DNA from: Paracoccus marinaquae
Lineage (GTDB): Bacteria > Pseudomonadota > Alphaproteobacteria > Rhodobacterales > Rhodobacteraceae
NCBI RefSeq assembly: GCF_018860165.1
Contig: NZ_JAHKNG010000012.1
Location: forward strand, 1 to 64,000
Direction: 5' to 3'
Length of the DNA stretch: 64,000 nt
In this document: piece after piece, positions 1 through 7,541 of the stretch
Numbering within the stretch: the stretch's first letter is position 1
Layout of the letters: each line of letters begins with the position of its first letter
Translations under genes and position numbers: made by a program
Notes under the pieces: model-generated
Told to the model about the DNA's origin: nothing
The model's database searches: none
Seen by the model: the letters and a program-made list of their open reading frames with translations, nothing else

Positions 1-56
1 TCCTCTCCCGGATTTGAAGCCATACCGCCTCTGGCGGCTTCAAATCCGGGAGAGGA
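1..56. repeat. Perfect 21-bp inverted repeat at window edge
   Basis: Bases 1-21 are the exact reverse complement of bases 36-56, leaving a 14-base loop. The arm contains GGCTTCAAATCC. There is no T-tract on either side inside the window, so it is not a textbook intrinsic terminator. It could be a factor-dependent terminator, a regulatory hairpin or the end of an element that continues to the left. I tried to fold it as a tRNA T-arm and the flanking bases do not pair. Confidence 0.8.
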
Positions 57-222
57 GATCATCGACAAAAACGCTGAAGCGGACCGGCTGAAAGCCGGTG
101 GTTTGTATCCGATACATGGAAAATCAACAGCCCATGATTTCCCCGACAGGCAATCGCATCTGACCTAACCAGACCCCGCACGATACTACGGCTCGTTCGT
201 TGCGGAATTGATATCGGAAGAA
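57..222. other. Gene-free stretch
   Basis: No coding region is supported here. A small hairpin is visible at 83-99 (ACCGGC / GCCGGT around TGAAA). Nothing else is recognised. Confidence 0.5.
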
Positions 223-246
223 CGCTCCGGGGGCTAACCCGGAGCG
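223..246 (-). terminator. Terminator behind the ABC-gene remnant
   Basis: CGCTCCGGG (223-231) pairs perfectly with CCCGGAGCG (238-246). Read on the minus strand, the stem is followed by TTCTTC. It sits 10 bases beyond the stop codon of the ABC remnant, so it is probably the original terminator of that lost operon. Confidence 0.6.
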
Positions 247-256
247 CCGCACAGGG

Positions 257-390
257 CTACCCGCCCGGGTTGAGTGCCGCCGTCAGCAGCCGTTGGGTGT
301 AGTCGTGTTGCGGTGCCTCGAATATCCGGGCGGCCGGTCCCTGTTCGACCACTTCGCCCGCGCGCATGACCAGGATCTCAGGATCTGATG
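257..390 (-). pseudogene. 3' remnant of an oligopeptide-type ABC ATPase
   Basis: On the minus strand the last 40 or so codons before the stop at 257-259 read as the C-terminal end of an oligopeptide/dipeptide-type ABC transporter ATPase: EILVMRAGEVVEQGP, then IFEAPQHDYTQRLL. These resemble the end of the H-loop region and the C-terminal oligopeptide-transporter tail. Walker A, signature and Walker B motifs are absent from the sequence upstream, which instead becomes a LysE-family gene in a shifted frame near base 390. This is a remnant left by a deletion or recombination, and not a functional ATPase. Confidence 0.75.
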
Positions 391-555
391 CGACATGGCG
401 ATCAGATCGCCCAGGGCGACACCCGCAACCGTCGCCAGGGCCACCCGCCGCCCCTGGCTGATGGCATAGCTCAGGATCAAGAGCACGGTCGGACCCGGGA
501 TCAGAAGAAGGGCGATTGAAGCCGACGCGAATGCGAGCCAGACGTGAAATTCCAT
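391..555 (-). pseudogene. 5' remnant of a LysE/RhtB-family exporter
   Basis: Starting at the ATG at 553-555, behind a good GGAGG ribosome site, the protein begins MEFHVWLAFASASIALLLIP and continues through GPTVLLILSYA and DLIAMS. This is the conserved first helix and GPxxxxV region of LysE/RhtB amino-acid exporters, which are normally about 205 residues with six membrane segments. Similarity stops after about 55 residues, where the frame runs into ABC-ATPase 3' sequence. The start signals are intact but the product cannot be a working exporter. The break lies at about 385-391. Confidence 0.75.
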
Positions 556-852
556 GGATATACCTCCGGACAAGTGCCTGTCCGTCGAGCCAGCTATAGA
601 AAACCGGCCAAGTAAAGTGCTTTCTCGGGCAGGCGGATCTGGCATCACAGCGGGTGCAGATGGGGTGCTTGCCCTCGGGCAGCGGGCAAACCGGGCCAGC
701 ACGCAGCTGTGCCAAGACCGGGGGCCGGCCTGCGCGTCGGAACCCGCCCCGGCGCGCGGGCAAGGCTGGTGCCCCGGTTCTGCCACCATTTCCCGGCTTG
801 TCCCGCCCCCGGACTTTGCCGAAGATCGGGCCGAACGCGAAAGGAAAACAGG
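556..852. other. Intergenic stretch between remnant and PRX-like gene
   Basis: These 297 bases hold the divergent leader of the truncated exporter and of the following gene. No coding region, repeat or convincing promoter could be supported. A minus-strand frame here contains a Cys-rich string (CTRCDARSACP), but it has no identifiable family and no ribosome site. Confidence 0.4.
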
Positions 853-1407
853 ATGGCAGTTTCTCCGCCCGTCTGCGATTTCGGCGCGCCCTGGCATGAC
901 TTCACCCTGCCGGGCACCGATGGCCGGCGCCACAGTCTCAGCGATGTGAAGGGCCGGCGCGCGACGCTGGTCATGTTCATCTGCAACCATTGCCCCTATG
1001 TCCGCTCGATCATCGACCGCATCGTGCGCGATACCCGTCAGATGCAGGCCGCAGGGATCGGCGTCGTGGCGATCTCGGCCAATGATGTGGCGGATTATCC
1101 GCAGGACGGCCCCGAGCAGATGAAGGCCGAGGCGGACCGGCACGGTTTCAGCTTTCCCTATCTTTACGACGAAACTCAGGCGGTTGCGCGCGCCTATGGC
1201 GCCGAATGCACGCCGGATTTCTTTGGCTACAATGCCGATGGCCGGTTGCAGTATCGCGGCCGCTTCGACGCTTCGGCCCGCATGGCCGGCCCGACGGATA
1301 CGCGGCGCGAGTTGCTCGAGGCCATGCTGCAGATCGCAGAAACCGGAAAAGGCCCTGAAATTCAGACCCCTTCGATGGGATGCTCGATCAAATGGAAGGC
1401 CGCATGA
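853..1407 (+). CDS. PRX-like thioredoxin-fold protein
   Basis: This 184-residue protein belongs to the AhpC/TSA-related, PRX-like branch of the thioredoxin superfamily. The redox motif CNHC (Cys44 and Cys47) sits in FICNHCPYVRS, a hallmark of this branch, and the cis-Pro region is CTPDFFGY. No signal peptide is present, so it should act in the cytoplasm on thiols or peroxides; the substrate is unknown. The ATG at 853 was chosen because AAAGGAAAACAGG precedes it. Its stop overlaps the start of the next gene (ATGA), so it is translationally coupled to phosphoglycolate phosphatase. Confidence 0.85.
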   Translation: MAVSPPVCDFGAPWHDFTLPGTDGRRHSLSDVKGRRATLVMFICNHCPYVRSIIDRIVRDTRQMQAAGIGVVAISANDVADYPQDGPEQMKAEADRHGFSFPYLYDETQAVARAYGAECTPDFFGYNADGRLQYRGRFDASARMAGPTDTRRELLEAMLQIAETGKGPEIQTPSMGCSIKWKAA

Positions 1408-2084
1408 CTGTCTGCATGGCACCCTGCCCGATCGTTTTCGACCTTGACGGCACGCTGATCGACAGCGCCCCGGACATCCATGCCAGCGTCAATGCGGTGC
1501 TGCTGCAGCAGGACGTGGCCCCGCTGAGCCTCGACCGGATACGCAGTTTCGTCGGTGGCGGGGTCGAGGTCCTGTGGACCAAGATCGTTGCCGCCACCGG
1601 GATCGAACCGGGGCTGCAGCGCGACCTGATCGCGGCCTTCATGGCGCGCTATCACGATGCGACCCGGCTGACCCGGCTTTTCCCCGGAGCATTCGAGGCC
1701 CTGGGCGTGCTGGCCGATCGCGGCCATCCCTTGGGGATCTGCACGAACAAGCCGCTGGGCCCGACCGTCGCGGTGCTGGATCACTTCGGCATCCGGCAAC
1801 TGTTCGGCATCGTCATCGCCGGCGACTCGCTGCCGCAGAAGAAGCCGGATCCGGCGCCGCTGCGCGCGGCCCTGCAGGGCCTGGGCGCGGATCCGGATAC
1901 GCCGAAGGCGCTTTATGTTGGTGACAGCGAATTCGACGCCGCCTGCGCCGCCGCCGTGCCGGTGCCGTTTCTGATCTACAGCCGCGGTTACCGCTTGAAA
2001 CCGCTGGAGCAACTGCCGCATCGCGCGGCCTTCGACGACTTCTCGATCCTGCCGCGACTGGTCGAGGACGAGGCGATGGCCTGA
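1404..2084 (+). CDS. gph: Phosphoglycolate phosphatase (HAD family)
   Basis: Gph hydrolyses 2-phosphoglycolate, made by RuBisCO or during DNA repair, to glycolate. This 226-residue HAD hydrolase shows all four motifs: FDLDGTLID with the nucleophile Asp13 and Asp15, the CTNKP motif II threonine, the motif III lysine in KKPDPAP, and motif IV YVGDSEFD. The helical cap after motif I (about 20-90) matches the Gph/PGP subfamily. The ATG at 1404 overlaps the previous stop as ATGA. Earlier in-frame ATGs lie inside the upstream gene. Other HAD phosphatases are hard to exclude, but length and motifs favour Gph. Confidence 0.88.
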   Translation: MTVCMAPCPIVFDLDGTLIDSAPDIHASVNAVLLQQDVAPLSLDRIRSFVGGGVEVLWTKIVAATGIEPGLQRDLIAAFMARYHDATRLTRLFPGAFEALGVLADRGHPLGICTNKPLGPTVAVLDHFGIRQLFGIVIAGDSLPQKKPDPAPLRAALQGLGADPDTPKALYVGDSEFDAACAAAVPVPFLIYSRGYRLKPLEQLPHRAAFDDFSILPRLVEDEAMA

Positions 2085-2161
2085 CCGGGCAGGCGGCGGC
2101 CCGCTTGACAAGGACCGCCGCTTCGCGCCAATCGGGGGCGTCCGCCAGCGAAAGGCATGCC

Positions 2162-2590
2162 ATGGATCTGCGCCAACTCAGCCCCACCCTTGCCGTCTCA
2201 CCGCAAATCCTGCCCGACGAGGTGCCCGCCCTTGCGGCGGCGGGTTTCAAGGTTCTGGTGAACAACCGCCCGGACGAGGAGATCGGGGCCGAGATCGATC
2301 ACGAGGTGATGGCGCAGGCCGCGGCCAGCGCCGGCATGGGCTATCACTACCTGCCCTTCCATCCGGGTCAGGTCACGCCGCAGCTGATCACCGATTTCAT
2401 CGCCGCAACCACCGGGCGCGGCCCGGTCATCGCCTATTGCCGCTCGGGCCATCGCTGCACGGTCTTGTGGGCGCTGAGCCAGGCCGGAAAGCGCCCCGAG
2501 CCCGAGATCCTGGAGGTGGCGGCAGGGGCCGGCTACGATCTGACGCCGGTGAGGCCGCTGATCGCCTCGCTGGCAAGCCGCAGGGGCTGA
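2162..2590 (+). CDS. DUF442 / TIGR01244 sulfurtransferase-type protein
   Basis: This 142-residue protein matches the family of beta-lactamase-hydrolase-like proteins (DUF442, TIGR01244), which have a dual-specificity-phosphatase fold. Members often lie near sulfide and thiol metabolism genes, alone or fused to persulfide dioxygenase-like domains. The P-loop reads AYCRSGHRC, with candidate catalytic Cys93 and Arg98 in the CRSGxR form typical of the family. LVNNRPDEE near residue 32 is the other signature. No partner metallo-beta-lactamase gene is adjacent. The role in sulfur chemistry is inferred. Confidence 0.8.
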   Translation: MDLRQLSPTLAVSPQILPDEVPALAAAGFKVLVNNRPDEEIGAEIDHEVMAQAAASAGMGYHYLPFHPGQVTPQLITDFIAATTGRGPVIAYCRSGHRCTVLWALSQAGKRPEPEILEVAAGAGYDLTPVRPLIASLASRRG

Positions 2591-2622
2591 ACTCCGGTCC
2601 GGCTGCCGGCCGGGACACGATC

Positions 2623-2967
2623 TCAGGCCGGCACGCCCAGGGCGCGTTTCACGTTCGCCGTCCAGCCCAAGAGCCGCAGATCCCCGGCGACGATGGCCGG
2701 TCGCTTCATCACCGAGGGTTTCGCCCCCATCATCGCCACGGGCGCGGCACCGCGCTCATCCTCGCTCATGGCGCGCCATGTCAGGCTGGCGCGGTTGATG
2801 ATCTTCTCGCCGAATTCGGCGCTCAGCCAGGCGCGCTCGTCTTCGGACAGCGGCTGTTTCTGAACATCGCGGAAGCTCACGCTCCAGCCATGGTCTTCCA
2901 GCGCGGTCTGGGCCTTCTGGCAGGTCGAGCAATGGGCAAGCCCATAGAGGGTCAGCGTCCTCGGCAA
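2623..2967 (-). CDS. ArsC/Spx-family thiol protein
   Basis: This 114-residue protein has the glutaredoxin-like fold of the ArsC/Spx/YffB family. It starts with a TTG codon (2965-2967) behind GGAG. The N-terminal motif is GLAHCSTCQKA with a CxxC pair (Cys13, Cys16), followed by the family hallmark RxP region around KPSVMKRPAIV. Members may reduce arsenate, regulate transcription (Spx) or have unknown glutathione-dependent roles. No ars genes are nearby, so arsenate reduction is not supported by context. Confidence 0.8.
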   Translation of the reverse strand: MPRTLTLYGLAHCSTCQKAQTALEDHGWSVSFRDVQKQPLSEDERAWLSAEFGEKIINRASLTWRAMSEDERGAAPVAMMGAKPSVMKRPAIVAGDLRLLGWTANVKRALGVPA

Positions 2968-2985
2968 GGCGATTCTCCGGCTGGA

Positions 2986-3060
2986 TCAGATGAAGGGAAC
3001 GAAGGGCACGCCGCAGGCCGACAGGCTCAGCAGCGCGGCAAGGGCAAGAAACAGGCGCAT
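2986..3060 (-). CDS. Very small lipoprotein (24 aa)
   Basis: A 25-codon reading frame on the minus strand encodes a protein that is almost entirely a lipoprotein signal: a charged start (MR), a hydrophobic run, then the lipobox LSAC with Cys16, leaving the mature peptide CGVPFVPFI. A ribosome site (AGAGGAGACC) precedes the ATG at 3058-3060. After processing, only a nine-residue lipopeptide would remain, comparable to entericidin-type small lipoproteins. It lies just upstream of the ArsC/Spx gene on the same strand (18-base gap to its TTG). Its function is unknown. I believe similar peptides exist in related genomes, but this is from memory. Confidence 0.7.
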   Translation of the reverse strand: MRLFLALAALLSLSACGVPFVPFI

Positions 3061-3118
3061 CGTGGAGGTCTCCTCTGTCATGGCCGGCCGGTTAACGCAG
3101 CCGGCCCGGCGCGGCAAA

Positions 3119-4426
3119 TCACAAATCGCCGCCCTCGCCGCGATGATGCAGGCTCTGGCGGACCTGCCGCATGCCCCACCACACCAGCAGCACCGCCAGC
3201 GGGGTCAGCCCGGCGACCAGATAGGCCTTGTCGATCTGCAGCGCCGAGGCGACCGGATAAAGCATGTAGGACAGCAGACCCACCGCGTAATAGCTGATGG
3301 CGACGACCGACAGCCCCTCGACGGTATGCTGAAGCCGCAATTGCAGGTCGGCGCGGCGGTCCATCCGCTCCAGCAGCGCCTGATTCTGGGCCGAGCGTTC
3401 GACATCGACCCGCGTGCGCAGCAGTTCGCCCGCCCGCGCCGCGCGTTCCAGCATGGCCTCCATCCGGGTCTCGTTCGAGATCACCGTGCGCATCGCCGGC
3501 TGATAGCGCCGCCGCATGAACTCGGTCAGCATCTGCCGGCCGAGAAAGCGGGTTTCGCGCAGCGCGGTGATCCGGTCCATGACGATGGCCTCATAGGCCT
3601 TGGTGGCGCCGAAGCGGAAGGAATGCTGGACCGCCTGCGATTCCAGTTCCGCCGATACCGACAGCAGTTCCTGCAGGACCGCATCGGCCGGGCGGCTGTC
3701 ATCGGTCATGCCGTCGACGATGGCTGAAAGGCGCGGCTCCAACTGGTTCAGGCGCCGGCTGAGGCCGCGCGCACGGCCCAGACCCAGCATCGACATGGCG
3801 CGATAGGTTTCCAGTTCGACCAGACGGTGAACGATGCGGCCGATCCGCCCCTCGCTGACGCCGGGGCGGGCAAAGAGGGCAAAGCGCATCCAGCCGTCGG
3901 CATCGATGCGGAAGTCGCCGGCGATCATCGCGGCCTCGTCCAGAACCCAGACGGCGGCAAGGCTGTCGCGGGCAAACCAGTCGCCGATCTGCCTCAGCGC
4001 CTGTTCGGGCTCCTCGGGCAGCACGTCGATCTGGACGATCACCGCCGCGATCCGCTTGCCCGGCGCCCCCCGTTGCCATTCCTCGGGGAAGATCGAGGCG
4101 GCACTGGGATCGAAGGGCCGGATCGGCAGGCCGGGCGTGGTGGCCATGTAGGTCACGAATTCGGTATGGCTTTCCCATTTCAGATCATGGCGGCCCAGCT
4201 GACCCTGATAGTGGCTTTCCTCGGGGTCGGGGCGCGGGCCGCCATGACGGCTGGTCAGTTCGGTCAGATGCGCCATGTCGCGGGCGCGGTCGCGGCTGGC
4301 CGCGTCGCGCGGCTCCTTGAAGGCCACGAAGACGCAGGTCGCGGGCGCCCTGAGACGCGGCGAGGGCCGGGCGTGAAGTTCGTTCACCAGCGCATAGCGC
4401 AAGGGATGTTCGGTTGCCGGACCCAA
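3119..4426 (-). CDS. DUF3422 membrane-anchored protein
   Basis: This 435-residue protein matches the DUF3422 family, whose function is unknown. The N-terminal family signature is LRYALVNELHARPSP. A long soluble, partly coiled region follows, and two hydrophobic segments lie near the C-terminus (about 375-425), suggesting an inner-membrane anchor with the bulk in the cytoplasm. The start is a TTG (4424-4426) preceded by AAGGAAG. Only 16 bases separate it from the upstream NCS1 transporter gene, so the two are probably co-transcribed. Confidence 0.85.
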   Translation of the reverse strand: MGPATEHPLRYALVNELHARPSPRLRAPATCVFVAFKEPRDAASRDRARDMAHLTELTSRHGGPRPDPEESHYQGQLGRHDLKWESHTEFVTYMATTPGLPIRPFDPSAASIFPEEWQRGAPGKRIAAVIVQIDVLPEEPEQALRQIGDWFARDSLAAVWVLDEAAMIAGDFRIDADGWMRFALFARPGVSEGRIGRIVHRLVELETYRAMSMLGLGRARGLSRRLNQLEPRLSAIVDGMTDDSRPADAVLQELLSVSAELESQAVQHSFRFGATKAYEAIVMDRITALRETRFLGRQMLTEFMRRRYQPAMRTVISNETRMEAMLERAARAGELLRTRVDVERSAQNQALLERMDRRADLQLRLQHTVEGLSVVAISYYAVGLLSYMLYPVASALQIDKAYLVAGLTPLAVLLVWWGMRQVRQSLHHRGEGGDL

Positions 4427-4442
4427 GCCTGTCTTCCTTTCC

Positions 4443-5876
4443 CTACCTGCGGCCGCTGAGCAGGATATACAGCACCCCGCCCAGAACCGCCCCGATCAGC
4501 CAGCCAAAGCCCGACAGCGCCTGCAGGGCCGGCAGCCAGACCGTCCCGATCGAGAACAGCGCCGCCAGCCCGACCGCCATGATCGCGCGTTTGTTCCAGC
4601 CGCCATCATAATAGTAGGGACCGGCCGGGTCTGCCGAGAAAAGCTGATCGACCTGCAACTGTCGCTTCTGCACCACATAGTAATCCGCGATCAGGATCCC
4701 GTAGAGCGGCGCCAGGATCGCCCCCAGCGTATCGACGAAGCCGGCGATGCCGATGGTCGAGATCAGCGACACCCACAGCGCCCCGATGACGAAGGCGACG
4801 GCCGCGGTGATCAGGCCGCCCTGTTTGGCGCTGATCGTCGCCGGAGACAGGTTGCAGATGTCATAGGCCGCCGGGATGAAGTTGGCGACCAGGTTGATGC
4901 CGACCGTGGCGGCGAAGAAGGTGACGGCCGCGATCAGGGTCAGCGCCAGGCTGTCGACGCGGGCAACGATCTCGGTCGGGTCGGTCAGACGCTCGCCGAA
5001 CAGGACCACGGCGCCGGCGGTGATGAACAGCGCGATGAAGGAAAAGAAGGCCATCGACACCGGCAGGCCCCAGAAATTGCCGGTGCGCATCTGCGCCTCG
5101 GTCTTCACGAAGCGCGAGAAGTCGCCGAAATTGATCACCACTGCGGCGAAATAGGCCACCATCGTGCCGACCACGGCAATGAAGCCCGCCAGCGTGCCCC
5201 GGTCGCTTTCGCCACCCTGAAAGATCGCGCCGATCTCGGCGAAGATGCCGTTGCCGGCCTTCCACCAGATCATCAGCGCCAGTGCGATCATCACGACATA
5301 GACGAAGGGGCCGGCCCAGTTCAGGAACTTGCCGACCCATTCGATGCCCATCAGGAACAGCCCGATCTGGAAACCCGCGACGATGATATAGGCGACCCAG
5401 TCCACGCCGCTGAGGCCGAGGAACCCCCCTGCCCCGCGATCGATCCCCATCAGCGCATAGATCGCCAGCGCCACCGCGGTCGAGGCGAAGTAGGTCTGCA
5501 CCCCGTACCAGAAGATCGCCACGATCCCGCGCACCAGGGCCGGGAAGCGCGCCCCCTTCACCCCCATCGCGGCCCGCGCCATCACCGCATAGGGGATGCC
5601 GTAGCGCACCGACGGCCGCCCCGAGAGGTTCACCAGCCACATCACCAGAAGTCCGGCCACGACGATCGCCGCGAAGGTCAGCCAGCCGTTCAGCCCGTAG
5701 CTGAGAAACAGCGAGGCAGCCAGCGTATAGCCGAACAGGCTCTGGATATCGTTGTTCCAGACGTTGAAGATTTCGAAGGCGCCCCAGGTCCGTTTCCCAT
5801 GCGGGATCGGGGCGAGGTCGTCATTGTAGAGCGACGGGTCGCCGCTGCCGACATGGATATCGTCGAGATCTGTCAT
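4443..5876 (-). CDS. NCS1-family nucleobase:cation symporter
   Basis: This 477-residue, roughly 12-helix inner-membrane protein belongs to the NCS1 family (cytosine, allantoin, hydantoin and related nucleobase transporters). Visible family features are NVWNNDIQSLFGY in helix 1, RYGIPYAVMARAAMGVKG, and NFGDFSRF in the middle. The ATG at 5874-5876 is used rather than longer versions because residues upstream lack family character and AGAGGA precedes it. The substrate cannot be decided: no hydantoinase, pyrimidine or purine catabolic genes lie next to it. It heads a likely operon with DUF3422. Confidence 0.85.
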   Translation of the reverse strand: MTDLDDIHVGSGDPSLYNDDLAPIPHGKRTWGAFEIFNVWNNDIQSLFGYTLAASLFLSYGLNGWLTFAAIVVAGLLVMWLVNLSGRPSVRYGIPYAVMARAAMGVKGARFPALVRGIVAIFWYGVQTYFASTAVALAIYALMGIDRGAGGFLGLSGVDWVAYIIVAGFQIGLFLMGIEWVGKFLNWAGPFVYVVMIALALMIWWKAGNGIFAEIGAIFQGGESDRGTLAGFIAVVGTMVAYFAAVVINFGDFSRFVKTEAQMRTGNFWGLPVSMAFFSFIALFITAGAVVLFGERLTDPTEIVARVDSLALTLIAAVTFFAATVGINLVANFIPAAYDICNLSPATISAKQGGLITAAVAFVIGALWVSLISTIGIAGFVDTLGAILAPLYGILIADYYVVQKRQLQVDQLFSADPAGPYYYDGGWNKRAIMAVGLAALFSIGTVWLPALQALSGFGWLIGAVLGGVLYILLSGRR

Positions 5877-6024
5877 GATCTGTCCTCTTGCGGATTGATG
5901 ACAGTCACATGAAGTCCAGGAACATTCTGATAAAGCAAGAATTTTAACTTGAGATATTTGGCATTGTCTGTGGAACGGGCGATGCTGTGCCAAGCCGGTC
6001 ACATCTGCCGGAATCCGGGCAATG

Positions 6025-6065
6025 AAAAAACCCGGGGGCGCGCGCGCGATGGCACACCCCCGGGT
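6025..6065 (-). terminator. Intrinsic terminator of pntAB
   Basis: ACCCGGGGG (30-38 of the 6000s) pairs with CCCCCGGGT (57-65). On the minus strand the stem is followed by TTTTTT. It lies 23 bases past the pntB stop and should end the pnt transcript. Confidence 0.85.
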
Positions 6066-6088
6066 CCGGTGTCGTGGCAGCGCCTGCC

Positions 6089-7531
6089 TCAGTCCAGAAG
6101 CGGCAGCAGCTTGTTCACCGACTCGCGCGCGTCACCATAGAACATGCGCGTGTTCTCCTTGAAGAACAGCGGGTTCTCGATGCCGGAATAGCCGGTGCCC
6201 TGCCCGCGCTTGCTGACGAACACCTGCTTGGCCTTCCAGACCTCGAGGACCGGCATGCCGGCGATCGGGCTGTTCGGATCTTCCTGCGCGGCCGGGTTCA
6301 CGATGTCGTTCGAGCCGATGACGATGGCCACGTCGGTCGAGGGGAAATCATCGTTGATCTCGTCCATCTCCAGCACGATGTCATAGGGCACCCGCGCCTC
6401 GGCCAGCAGCACGTTCATGTGGCCCGGCAGACGCCCGGCGACCGGGTGGATGGCGAAACGCACCTCCTTGCCCGCCGCGCGCAGCTTGGTGGTCAGTTCG
6501 CTGACCGCGCCCTGCGCCTGCGCCACCGCCATGCCGTAGCCCGGCACGATGACGACGCTGTCGGCATCGTTCAGCGCCGAGGCCACGCCGTCTGCGTCGA
6601 TGGCGATCTGTTCGCCCTCGATCTCGGCCGCGGGTCCGGTGGTGCCGCCAAAGCCGCCCAGGATCACGCTGACGAAATTGCGGTTCATCGCCTTGCACAT
6701 GATATAGCTGAGGATCGCACCCGACGAGCCGACCAGCGCGCCGGTCACGATCAGGAGGTCGTTCGACAGCGTGAAGCCGATGGCCGCCGCGGCCCAGCCC
6801 GAATAGCTGTTCAGCATCGACACCACCACCGGCATGTCGGCGCCGCCGATGCCCATGATCAGGTGCCAGCCGATGAAGAAGGCCAGCAGCGTGATCAGCA
6901 CCAGCCAGAACACCGACGGCCCGATATCGGCGCAGTAGAGCAGGCCGAGGATCAGCGAGCCTGCGGCGGCCGCAGCATTCAGCATATGCCCGCCGGGCAG
7001 CTTTTTCGGCTTGCCGTCGATGCGCCCGGCCAGCTTGCCGAAGGCCACGACCGAGCCGGTGAAGGTCACGGCACCGATGAAGACGCCCAGAAAGACCTCG
7101 ATCTGCAGCATGTTCAGTTCGGCCGCGGTCTTGTGGGTCAGCACCTCGGCGAAACCGCGGAAGCCCTCGGTCGCGCCCTCGGCCATGGCCGCCGTGACCC
7201 GGCCCAGTTCAAGCTGGGCGTTGAAGCCGACGAAGACGGCGGCAAGACCCACGAGGCTGTGCATGGCGGCGACCAGCTGCGGCATTTCGGTCATCTGCAC
7301 GCGCTTGGCGATGACCCAGCCGATGGCGCCGCCACCGGCGATCATGACGGCCGACAGAAGCCAGTTGCCGGCGCCCGGCCCGAACAGGGTGGCCAGCACG
7401 GCCAGCCCCATGCCGACGATGCCGTACCAGATGGCGCGCTTGGCGCTTTCCTGGCCCGACAGGCCCCCCAGCGAGAGGATGAACAGGACGGCCGCGACGA
7501 CATAGGCGGCGGTGGTGAAACCGATTTGCAT
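6089..7531 (-). CDS. pntB: NAD(P) transhydrogenase subunit beta
   Basis: PntB carries most of the proton channel and the NADP(H)-binding domain III of the proton-translocating transhydrogenase, which uses the proton gradient to drive NADH + NADP+ to NADPH. The 480-residue protein has about nine membrane helices, then a cytoplasmic domain with the glycine-rich motif [12 protein letters not shown] (about residue 312) and the [10 protein letters not shown] region near the end. Two ATGs are adjacent. The second (7529-7531) is preferred because it sits five bases from GGAGG. It lies 10 bases after pntA. Confidence 0.92.
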   Translation of the reverse strand: MQIGFTTAAYVVAAVLFILSLGGLSGQESAKRAIWYGIVGMGLAVLATLFGPGAGNWLLSAVMIAGGGAIGWVIAKRVQMTEMPQLVAAMHSLVGLAAVFVGFNAQLELGRVTAAMAEGATEGFRGFAEVLTHKTAAELNMLQIEVFLGVFIGAVTFTGSVVAFGKLAGRIDGKPKKLPGGHMLNAAAAAGSLILGLLYCADIGPSVFWLVLITLLAFFIGWHLIMGIGGADMPVVVSMLNSYSGWAAAAIGFTLSNDLLIVTGALVGSSGAILSYIMCKAMNRNFVSVILGGFGGTTGPAAEIEGEQIAIDADGVASALNDADSVVIVPGYGMAVAQAQGAVSELTTKLRAAGKEVRFAIHPVAGRLPGHMNVLLAEARVPYDIVLEMDEINDDFPSTDVAIVIGSNDIVNPAAQEDPNSPIAGMPVLEVWKAKQVFVSKRGQGTGYSGIENPLFFKENTRMFYGDARESVNKLLPLLD

Positions 7532-7541
7532 CATCCCCTCC

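Noticed and set aside
283..1422. A 379-codon minus-strand frame spanning the LysE start and the PRX-like gene
   Set aside because: The part beyond the LysE ATG at 555 is the antisense of the PRX-like gene and shows no homology. The LysE ribosome site fixes the true start.
2623..2967. Arsenate resistance gene
   Set aside because: ArsC-fold proteins of this size often have no role in arsenic; no arsB, arsR or acr3 is nearby.
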